From: Ifrita kowaldi
Taxonomy: Eukaryota > Chordata > Aves > Passeriformes > Cinclosomatidae
Assembly (NCBI GenBank): GCA_013398055.1
Contig: VZRS01001723.1
Span: 310,001-374,000, forward strand
Length of the DNA: 64,000 bases
Reading direction: 5' to 3'
The notes beneath the pieces were generated by a model. That model was not told the DNA's origin. It saw only the letters and a list, made by a program, of their open reading frames with translations, and made no database searches. Of the stretch, positions 54,552 through 64,000 are shown piece after piece. The stretch's first letter is position 1, and each line of letters opens with the position of its first letter. Made by a program: the position numbers and the translations under genes.

Positions 54552-54871
54552 GTAAGTAGCACAGCCTTGGTATCTGGGGCAAGATTTTTCTCTGGTATAA
54601 ATGGTTCAATTCACTTGTGAAAACATGTGAACTAAATCAATGGAGCTTTTTCCATTTCTTTACAAACATTTTTGATCCTACAATTGTAAGTAATCTTTTG
54701 ATTTCATACTGTTCATAATTTAAGCTACAGTTACTAGTCATATATATAAATCTAATAATTCTGAATGAAAAATAGCATTTTGAGAAAATATAATTCAACA
54801 TAACATTTTAATTTTTTCTTTAAATATCTTTCACTTCACCTGGAGAAATTCTATTATTATAACTATAAAGT

Positions 54872-54888
54872 AAAAAAAAAAAAAAAAA
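54872..54888 (+). repeat. Poly-A run (17 A)
   Basis: This is the longest uninterrupted homopolymer I saw. The upstream sequence is AT-rich and I recognise no retroelement there. Confidence 0.9.
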
Positions 54889-55984
54889 GGAAAAATACCA
54901 GCATTTATTAAGTTCTAATAAACTCCCCTCAGTGCATATCCATTTAGTATCTTTCATTAACATTAATGAGAATTATGCATGGATCCTGGGGAGAATAGGC
55001 CCTGTTGTTTTATTTCTCTTCCTTATTTTCAGTACTAAATCTTGTCCTGCAGTCAGTTCTGTAGGGCAGACAGGCATTCCCACTGCTCAGTTGTTTTCAT
55101 CTGCTTAATGCATACAGTTTGAGCACCTCCTTTTGTGTAGTGGAGGTAGAAAGTTCATAAATTATAAAAAAAAAAGCTAACAGAATTTGTGGACACACAT
55201 GAAAACAAGGGATATGCAAATTAATGAATTAATAGATTGCTATTGATTACCAGTAAGGTCTAATTAAATAATAAATTTTTCCCCACACAATTACTTGTTT
55301 CACGTTATTAAATGATCAAATCCATAACTAGTTTGGAAGCTCAGCCTCCTAGAATTAAATGAGGTGCTCAAGAGAGCAAAGTTGTGTTTTGGAGCAACGG
55401 AGACAGAGGCAGGGTCTAGTTACATGGATTTATGATTTAATTTTCTATGTAATCTAATTTAATGTAACTATTGAGTTTCTAAAAAAAATGAACTTTGATT
55501 AGATTTTGTTGACAAAAATAAATACAAAATACAGGGTCGTTTATTCATTAGCTGTTGCATATTGAGAGAAGTGGCTCATGGGTATTTCTGTTCCTTAAGG
55601 GGCCTTTTTTTCCCACTTCCTATGCTTTTAGCTGTACTCCACACCAGTCACTCATCCTTCAGAGCCCATTCAGGTGCAGTACATTCCAAAGGTACAAAGT
55701 CCAGAGGATACAAAACTCATTTCTGTGGGAAACGTAATTCATTTTGTGTAACTAACAGCTTCATCACTTCTCATTTCTGGACAGACATCAGTATTTCATT
55801 GCATAAAGTATGCGTAAGTCCAGAGAAACGCTGCATTGGAGAAGGAAAGTAAGCAAATAAAGCTCTTCAGTTTGAGATACTTTCACTTAATTGGGAGCTT
55901 TAAGAGCAGATCATGGGAAAAGGAAACGAGTCTTTCAGCTAATTCCCTTCTGCATAAAAAATGCTTCGTGCCAAAGCAGAGCTG

Positions 55985-56640
55985 TCCCGGGGAGAAGACT
56001 CCTCGGGTGCAATTCCTCAGCGCAGCGCTGCGACACCGCAGTGCCCCGAGGGCACCCGGGGCCCGGGTGGTGCCTCCCTGCTTGGCTCCTTAATTAACAG
56101 CACATTTCAGGACGGGCACCGGCATCTCATTCATTGGCTTTAGAGCTGCATTTGCTTGGGTTTGCTGGGCTTTCCTGGCAGCAGACTGGGGTGGGGAGAC
56201 AAGATCTTGCTCTGCTGTAGGGCTCTGCACATCTGTAGGGCTCTGCACATCTGTACGGCCCCGGTGTGCGTTTAATCCCCACTGTGCTGGGAATGTGCTG
56301 TCGCTGGGAATGCGTGGGGCTGGCTCCCCACAGCTGGGCTCGGGAAGGGCTTAGGAGAGCACACAGGCTCGGGCAGAGCACTGCTCCAGCTGGGCTTTAT
56401 TTGTGCGATGCCCTGGAGACTTTCGCTGGCAGTCGCCCATCCTGGCCTTCCCGTGCCTGAGGCCAGGCTGGTGCCCTTGTGCTGCAGAGGCAGGGCCCTG
56501 GCTCCCCTCGCGGTGATGGCCCTGGAGAGAGGAGGGATGGCTTAGGGATACATAGATTCACTCAAAACTCTCGGGACTCAGCGCAGGGATTCAGCACTCG
56601 GGGCCCTTTGAACCGGTTGTGCATTGGGAGAGCCGATGTT
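55985..56640. promoter_or_regulatory. CpG-dense GC-rich patch
   Basis: The stretch from 55985 to 56090 alone holds about nine CpG, and further CpG recur to about 56640. The surrounding intron is AT-rich and CpG-poor. Such a patch could be an intragenic CpG island or alternative promoter, or simply a GC-rich minisatellite-like insertion; it contains the 18-bp tandem duplication. I see no clear TATA box or first exon. Frames across it (up to 85 codons) look like chance. Confidence 0.35.
56215..56250 (+). repeat. 18-bp tandem duplication in CpG-dense patch
   Basis: Two exact copies of ctgtagggctctgcacat at 56215-56232 and 56233-56250, followed by a partial third copy (ctgta). It lies inside the CpG-dense patch. 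Confidence 0.93.
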
Positions 56641-57339
56641 GTCCTGCCTTGAGAGCTGGAAGGGTTTGCTTTGCTTGTTCAATACATAATATGCGTGGAG
56701 CCATTTTTAAAACCCGTCTTCCATGTCTTTCTATTTTCTTATGCTTAGCATGTTGAACTTCTATATGAATCTTTCTGTTTGTTGAACACCTGGATACATA
56801 AGCAAAAAAAGGTGTTCTGTAGTGGCCCGCTTGGGTGACTCTATAATTAGCAGCAGATTGCAATGAATGACATCCTGTTCCTTAATGGTCAGGGCTGTGT
56901 TTTGCTTACATTGAGCTGACTTGACCTCAGGAGGTCTGGGCTGGCAAACAGATGTCAGCTCCATTCAGCAGAATATCTTCTGGTCACTCCAGTAAGACAG
57001 GGAATATCTGTGCAGAATAAGGCAGAATATTTGCAGTAACCATTGAGTGAGACATCCAAACAAATTTCAATAAGCAGGCAAAGATAGGTTGCAAACCCTA
57101 TTGGGAAATGATAAATTGCTGTTAAATGTTGTAATTATCCCATGACATTCAGGACTGAAACTTAAATAAATTCTGCTGAAAACTTAAAAAATAATGGAGA
57201 GAGGTAATATGATTTAATAAATTAGCCACAGAGCAAGAAAAAGAATTAGAGCACAACAGAAAATTAATATTTATCTTTTACCAGTATGTAACAGACTTTG
57301 TTAAAAATTGTCAGAAAGTGAAGAGTTTGTTAGACAAAT

Positions 57340-57500
57340 TATAATTTTAATTGCAGATGTAATTGATTATACACAGCATGCTCATTAGGTTAAGGGAGAA
57401 TATGAGGCAACTCTCAAGGTCATTGCAGTAATAGATATTGTAGGCATGCAATTTGCGATAAGCTGATTCGTGAACATCTAATTGCTCATTCATGGCAGTG
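57340..57500. other. Candidate conserved non-coding block
   Basis: This unique segment has TAATTG/ATTA words, gcatgctcattag and ttgcgataagctgattcg. It resembles vertebrate conserved enhancers in texture, but conservation cannot be checked here. Confidence 0.2.
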
Positions 57501-59149
57501 TGTCTGGCACTTTTACTCCCCAAACACCTCTTTGTCCAATTTATTTAACACCCCTTAATATTCCAGGGTCAAATTTACTACAGGAGGCATCAAGCAGTGA
57601 ATTTTCAACCTCCAAATTATTACACGACTTCATCTTTTTTGTGCCTCAAAGACAGAGCATGCATTACTAAAAGCCAGTGGTCTGGCACTAAGCAGGATAC
57701 ATACAAATAGAAATACTCACCCACAGAGACGAGCTAGGATTTCTCATGGAAAACAGCTGTTCCATGCCCTCCCCAATGGCAGTCATACATTGCAGTAGGA
57801 TGCCAAAAGAGATGTTATTTTTAAAAAAAGGCACTAATTAACAAGAACTTTGTATTGTTCCCTGAAAGAACACACACTAACAGTGCTTTGTTAACTCCTT
57901 CGTTATTATTTCGTTTCACTGCTTTGACACAAAGTCATCAATATTAGCTGTCTCCTTGGATGAGCGTTAGTTGGAATGTCACTCTTCAGTTCTTACAGAC
58001 AGACAAAATAGAAAGAGGCACTTACAATGTATATCAACTATAAGTAACAACCATTCCTCACTTTGATATAATGCTTTATATTCTTAGAGAGAATGAATCA
58101 CTGTCTTAATTGTTGACATGCAAATAGTTGAATCTAGGCAATAGTACCAGGATAGGACTGGTACTATGGTTTTGCTCTTTAAAGAATTGTCCATAGTGAT
58201 ATATATTTGCTAAACCTCTCCTTTGCAATATAGAAATTACCATGTTGACTGACTGATTGACAGTGCAAAAATAATCCCCATGTTCACCAATATATATCAA
58301 TCCCTGTAACTACCTTGTAGATTGACCTGCCCAAAAAAATTGTTATGCAAACACACTGCCATCTGTTGTGTAGTTATTCTTCAGTAATAGAACATAAACT
58401 GGGGATATGTCAAAGTAATTTAGTAACTCCACAAATGTAAAATGAGACTTGGTAAATATAGTGTGTTACACTGAGTTTATAAACCCTTGTCATATGCAAC
58501 CATATAACAGGGATACCCAATTTCCGCAAGTCTGGCTTGTTTTGTTTCATCCATCAAATGCTGATGTCAGATCTAGTTCTAAGGAACGTGATGTGATTTA
58601 TAATAATTAATTTTAAAATAAGGATTTGAAGAATTCTGTGGTTGATACAAAGCCCACTAAAAATTCTGGGAAGATCTGAGCAATTTATAAGACTGCCAGT
58701 AAGTTTTAAGCATCTTCATTTAATGAGTTCAGAGTGTACATTCACATTTATACTGGTGATAGTGCTACCTGTTCAAGGAAGTATATGTGGATTTATTTAC
58801 TCACTTTAGCAGCGAAGCCAACAGTACCCCAAATAAAACAGGTATCTCCTAGAAGTAGGTGCTGTTTTTTAATTAGAGAATTACAGTAAACTCAACAGAA
58901 TATTGAAAAAAATTATTAGTTGGATTCTTGTTCTGTAAGTGCAGTTCTCAAAATGGTGCTTAGACATCCTGATAATTAATGAAGAGGTTTCAAATGAAGC
59001 ATTTTCCAGTATCCCTTCTCTTTGCTAATTTCCATTTTTTTAATTAAAAAAAGATAAACTGTATCCAATTATTGAAAATTATGTAGGTTATTATCATGAA
59101 TGAAACCGCAATTCAACTCGTTTTCACAAAGAAAGAAGAGGTTATCTTG

Positions 59150-59850
59150 TCACAGTGTAGGTGTTGGAGTCCCTGCTTGACTGTCACCCCTGCCTTCGGG
59201 CCAAGATTGCTGTGGGGCCAGGTCCCGCCTCAGACCAAGGAGCTGTGTTTGACTGGGACTGTGCTGACTTTTCAGTGCCCTCAAGAACTGGAGCCCGAAT
59301 CTCACTGGGCGCAGCCCAAGTGTCTGTTCACCGTCTAATAGCAGTTTTTGTTTAAACAACCAGCAGGGGATAAATCCCTTTCATCCTAAGCAGAGATTAC
59401 CCTTTCCCTGGGAGAACAAACACCAGCAGCTGATGAGGCGTCACTGTGGGGTGGATGTGGGGTGATCTGTTCCCCTACACCAGCTGCTCCCCAGACTGCT
59501 GCAGGGTCCAGAGCCAGTCTCCTTGTCTGAGCCTGGGCACCAAGGCACAGGTTTTGTCCCAAAGGACTGGTAATGTCCCTGTAAATGGGAGGTGACAGAG
59601 GCAAGTGAGCTCTGCTGGATCCTGCCCCTCCTGCTGCTGGGAGTCCCTTTGGCATATCTCCCTCCTTTAGCCAGCAGCCTGCCAGGCAATGGGCAGCAGG
59701 GTGGGAAGGTCCTGGGCTTGAAAGAGGAGGAGAAACCCTGCAGTGATCTGTGAGAGCAGAGAGAGAACATCCCTGAGGAGCAAAACTGAAAGAAAAGGAC
59801 AGGGAGGGACAGTGACCACAAAGAACAAGCTGAGCAAGATTCTCCTGCAT
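59150..59850. other. GC-rich patch with overlapping chance frames
   Basis: This is a GC-rich segment with minus-strand frames of 154 and 157 codons in different registers. The translations are low-complexity Ser/Pro/Ala/Gly-rich with no domain signature. It is more likely a compositional patch or old repeat than a gene. Confidence 0.5.
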
Positions 59851-59893
59851 TTACTGGGTCTCTAATTCGACCCCAAATAATCTTTTTTCTTTT

Positions 59894-59930
59894 AAAACAA
59901 ACAAGGAAAACCAACCAAGCATAAAACCAG
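59894..59930 (+). repeat. A/C-rich tract (AACC-like)
   Basis: This A-rich tract carries aaccaacc units and shares a 13-mer with the tract at 49334. Whether the two are degenerate ends of one dispersed repeat cannot be told here. Confidence 0.65.
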
Positions 59931-61639
59931 GAGAATTTTATTGAAAGAATTAAGGAGGGCTATAGGGACAAGGTTATTTAACGGCTTACATTACTCAAAA
60001 TGCTGTACCTGAGCACATGTAAAGAAACTAAATTTATTCTGTTTTCTAGCCAATTTTAATAAACTACTTTAACCCTCTACCTTATGTTAAACTACTTTAC
60101 AGTTTTCATATTAGTTTCACCTTAGATTTCAGTCTGATTGTTACAGGCTTGGCTGCAATCACGGGTAATTACAGCTTCCCATCCTTTTCCAGAAATATAG
60201 AATGTGGAGTGCTTTGCACTTTAAACTTTTTTCTATTTATTGTTCACATCCAGTTGGATGTACTAATAAGCATTAACGTGCAAATAATTATCACCAATAT
60301 TTGATATTCATAGAGAACAAATGCTAATACAGTTAATACATCAAATATGAAAGAGGCTTTTAATTCAAAAAAGAAAAAAGATTAAAAATATTAGCTTTTT
60401 ATATAAAAATCATTTGCTATGATTATAAATTCTATTGAGCTTGCAGAAAACTTGAGCTTTGAGTTTGCAATATCTCTCATTAATGTTTAGCCTCAAGAAA
60501 GAGTTTATAATAAAGGGACTTACACAGACAACAGATAAATAGAAATGATACAGCCAAGAGGGTTGAAGAGCCCTGGATATGTTTGTTGTCATTCTACCAA
60601 GCTGATTTCCATCAGAGATGCTGAATATGCTAAGAGTTATGTAGAAGATGAAGTGAAATGCAATATGCACTGATAACAGCTAAGGCTGGAATGCCAGGAA
60701 ATTATTTTCTTTTGATTCTCCTCTAAGTTTCTTTTTCTTGTTATAACTTCCTGTGGGACAGAAGAGGTTAGCCCTGTTCTGCAAAGTCAGCTGGTTGGTC
60801 TAAACCTGCAGATCTCAGTGGAATGGTAATTGGAGGAATCTAATGTGCCGTAAAACAGAGGTCAGTGTGGGTAATCTGGTGTCCCCTGCTGGTTTTAAAA
60901 ACTGTGAGTATCTCCTGCAGATGGGAGGAAATGTTCTCTGTGTAGGCACTGTGTGCCTCGTGTGGCTTTGCTGCTTCTGTGTGCTGGTATCCAGGTCCCT
61001 CTGGGTGTGACTGTGGCTTTAGTGAGGAAGAGGGATAAAAGCAAATCATCTTTGTTTCTATGGGAAGGCGGAGCTGAGTAATTTGCTCCAAGGTGGTAAA
61101 ACCAAATTTAAAAAAAAGAGGACTCTACCGTTTGTCACAGACAGAATTTAATTTGTACTGGGAGGCAGTACCTGAAGTATGAGGCTGGGAAGGGAGGATG
61201 CTCAAGAGGCAATGAAGAGGGACACATGACTGAGATTGGTGGAAAAGGCTGGCAGGATCTTGTCTGCAGGTTGGGTTGGACGTGGCAAGAGCTCAGCAAG
61301 GAACAGAGGAGAGAGAGCTGAGTTATTTGAGCAAGGTGCAACCCCATTTTAAGCCAGATCCTTGTAGGTTTGGGATCAGACCACTTGGAAATTCTGTGTG
61401 CATCTGTTGAGTTGTATAAGTGTCCCTAAATAACATCTGCTAAAAGCAATCTTCAAATGAAAAATGAAAATGCACCAAAAGTATGAGCAATATCAGCACT
61501 ATGTTTTCACAGTGTTTGCAATAAATGCTTTCAGTGTTCTGAGGCTGAACTAGTAGAGTTCTTTTTCTAAATAGGTTTTTTTTTATAGCCCAGTCAACAA
61601 ATTCTAGTAACCCTAATCTCTTTCCCTAAGTGTCATTAT

Positions 61640-62400
61640 GTTTTATGAATTTTTAATAGAAATTAATCACTGAAATATTTCAGTCTTAATTAATTAATTA
61701 CACCAGAAATTTACAGCCAATGCAGCGTGATGTGTGTTAGAAAAAATGATTTAATAGGCTTTCAGTCCTGCCATTGTTCTGCCTTGTCAATGAATTACTT
61801 AAGTGTCATTTGTTAAATGAGTTAGGTCAATAAAGTTCTTTAGCTGTTTTTCAGAGAGTGAGCATTATTTCCAGATAATGTATATCTAATTCTCTTTTTA
61901 CTTTAGTCTGTCTGTATTGGCTAGTGTGGGTTACTATTAATTAGCCCTTCAAAGCAGATTAGGCAGGAAAGATCATAACACAGTCATATGTAAAGGCTCA
62001 CAGTGACAGAATTCTTTAATTAGGAAGTGTGGGTTAGTAGTGAGCAGTGTCCTCAAATGGAGTGCCATCTGTTAAATTAAAGCTGATTTCCTTCATTTGC
62101 TTATGTAATGTTTCTAAAGAAAGTGGCTCTTTTTATTTATGGAAATTATATATTCCCTTTCATTATTTTCTCTTAATTGATTCTGCATTCCTGTAATTAG
62201 TAAGCAATGAAAACATACAGTGCAGGAGAAGAGCCACAGTAATGGGCAATATGACCCTGTAGTAATTGCCATATGAACTGTAGAACATCATTCTGCTTTA
62301 AGATGTTCCTTTTGAAGTGTTTGGATTAAATGAATGTAAATTTAAATTCCTGTTTCCAGGGGAATAAGCTTTATCAGTTTGTGTCCTTTTTTATTAGGTT
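61640..62400. other. Candidate conserved non-coding block
   Basis: This long unique AT-rich stretch is dense in homeodomain-type words: a ttaattaattaatta run at 61686-61700, attaattag near 61938, and ctttaattagg near 62014. It also contains E-box-like and GATA-like words. No open frame above 60 codons was seen in it. The call is based on texture only. Confidence 0.25.
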
Positions 62401-64000
62401 ACAGCAAACTCTGGAGTGGGCCTAGATATGCAGCCTTTTCTCTTTTAGCTTTTTTAGGCTAAAAGACAAAGATTATTGCTTTCACATTCTTTCACAACTT
62501 ACTAATTTGGTTTGTAAATGACTGAAATAATTAATCCTGGGTTACTTAAATAATCATACTGTGTTGTGGACCAACATAAACAAGAAAATTCACAGAAAAT
62601 AAATTGATCTTTCAGAAAATTTCCCTGATACTTAAGGGCATCCTAGAAATCTTGGAGTTTTATTGACAGCTTTGGAGTCCATAGTTTTGTGGGTTTGCTC
62701 CTTTCCACAGCAATTTTAATGAAAGAACATATATTTAGAAAAACAAAACCTCCTTGAGCTAAAGCTCTCTTTCTCAGATTTCTTTTATAGAAGGAGTTAT
62801 TTGGTCCTGCAGTAATGGCTGTGGAGGGAAGACAATTAGCACTCAGCATTTGATAGACTGCACTGATAGCTGTGTAGACACACCCTTTATCACCAGGGAA
62901 GGAAAACCCTGCTGCTGTTGTCAGTGGCTGCAGTAATGAACTCAGAAGTTTGTATCTAATGTTGGGCAGCTTCTGTTTGAAGAATGACATCTGTGGTGGC
63001 ACAAGTTACAAATTATAGTTAAGTCAAGGATTATATCTCCAAGTTCTGCAGCTATTGATTGCCACGTGGCGATATAAAGAACTCTTCTTTCCTCCCCTGG
63101 ATAATATAGATAATTAGATGTGCTGTTAAGAGATATTCAGCTTCTGCTGCAGCATCTGGCAACTGCCAGTCCCACAGCAAGAGATTGGCCCTGATGGATT
63201 GCTCGGCTGGTTTGGGTGGTGGTGGCACTTTTGGTGTGAAGGGTGTCACAGCCTTTCAGGGGGCTGGTGTTAAAATGGGATGTACTGGATGCCTTTCAGA
63301 AAGGAACAAGGAAAGGGACTGAACTTAGTTAAAGCTTACCTTGTGCTAGAAAATCCCTAAAGTCTCTTCCACTGCATATTCTAAGGTTTCATGTGGGCTT
63401 TCCTTCATTTGTGCAACATAGATGTGGTAATTTGTGCATTATGTATTGAGAAATGGATCAATTAAAAGCACAGAAACAGAATTAATCAGATGTTCATTTT
63501 ATTTATGAACATATGTTCCGTATTATATTTCCACCAGGATATCTAATGAAACTAAGTCAGAAAAAGAGCAGTTCCTAACATGCTCATTATATGTTCTTCC
63601 ATCTCTGTTTTCAGTGGGAAACAAAGTTGTTTCTAGTTTCTTTGAATTTCTTTTTAATGTGGTACTTGATGTAGCTGTAACAAGCAAGACGTACTACAGA
63701 AGTCTCTGCAAAGCTCACAAACATTTCCTTCAGCAACAAGTTTGAAAGTAACAGAAGGAAAAGACTCAGAGAGTTTAATTTAAAAACTCAATATACAGTC
63801 CCTGAAGATACCCCCAAGGGGATAAAGGAATCACTGAGTAGAACAAGTGCTAGATTGCAGTATAAAAATACTCTACGTTTAAGTCATCTCACCACAAGAG
63901 GGTCTTTAAATTGGAATGGAGAAGTTGGGCCAGTATCAGAACTATGGACAAGGCATTAATGGCAGCCTTTTGGTTTGGGTGGGTTTTTGTTCTCTTGTGT

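Larger units (their letters stand above)
54001..64000 (+). other. FHIT: FHIT intron 7, continued: no certain gene
   Basis: This sequence is largely AT-rich. It contains a possible cassette exon (54423-54551), a 17-A run at 54872-54888, a CpG-dense patch at about 55985-56640, candidate conserved blocks at 57340-57500 and 61640-62400, and a GC-rich patch at 59150-59850. The HVHVHV-encoding exon was not found, so this intron runs past the window end. Confidence 0.78.

Noticed and set aside
54872..54888. Poly-A tail of a processed pseudogene
   Set aside because: No gene-like body or flanking target-site duplication was seen upstream; the region is AT-rich throughout.
59386..59914. 154- and 157-codon frames on the - strand
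   Set aside because: They overlap each other in different registers, are Ser/Pro/Ala-rich, and show no recognisable family or splice context. Chance in a GC-rich patch is more likely.
61686..61700. TTAA tandem run as a transposon target or end
   Set aside because: No terminal inverted repeats or element body lie nearby; it is simply an AT-rich tetranucleotide run.
43858..64000. FHIT exon 8 with the histidine triad
   Set aside because: I searched for an HVHVHVLPRK-like coding segment and did not find one; it presumably lies beyond the window.
1..64000. CRISPR arrays, operons, phage or defence systems
   Set aside because: The sequence is vertebrate intronic DNA, with no regularly spaced repeats and no prokaryote-like gene packing.

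Overview
This window is vertebrate nuclear DNA, most likely from a bird, and lies inside the FHIT gene on the + strand. The identification rests on two short exons. The first (42803-42948, 146 nt) encodes about 49 residues of the HIT-fold protein FHIT, ending at the residue equivalent to human Gln83. The second (43828-43857, 30 nt) encodes DGPEAGQTVK, equivalent to human residues 84-93, and stops just before the catalytic histidine triad. Both lengths and both phases match human coding exons 6 and 7 as I recall them. A bird is inferred from the FHIT residues, the AT-rich sequence with isolated GC-rich patches, and the absence of recognisable mammalian SINEs. The class and species are not proven.

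Layout: 1-42802 is the 3' part of the large intron before exon 6 (intron 5 in human numbering). 42949-43827 is a short intron of 879 bp. 43858-64000 is the 5' part of the next intron. Neither the start-codon exon nor the histidine-triad exon was found, so the flanking introns extend past both ends: at least 42.8 kb upstream and 20.1 kb downstream.

The remaining sequence, over 99%, is intronic. It holds small simple repeats (GTT, CA, poly-A/T and A/C-rich tracts), three perfect 21-22 bp palindromes (8513, 14463, 22285), a few short tandem duplications, several GC-rich patches, and one CpG-dense patch with an 18-bp tandem duplication (about 55985-56640). Some AT-rich stretches look like conserved non-coding elements by composition only. 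All the long open frames (up to 157 codons) lie in GC-rich patches, mostly with overlapping frames on the other strand, and I regard them as chance.

The two exons act together: the first supplies part of the nucleotide-binding HIT fold and the second is the short linker into the histidine triad of this Ap3A hydrolase. I see no operon, phage, CRISPR, mobile cassette or other undescribed multi-gene system. The most testable leads are a possible in-frame cassette exon at 54423-54551, a POU-dimer-like palindrome at 14463-14484, a palindrome at 22285-22305 next to an AP-1/MARE-like site, and the CpG-dense patch.
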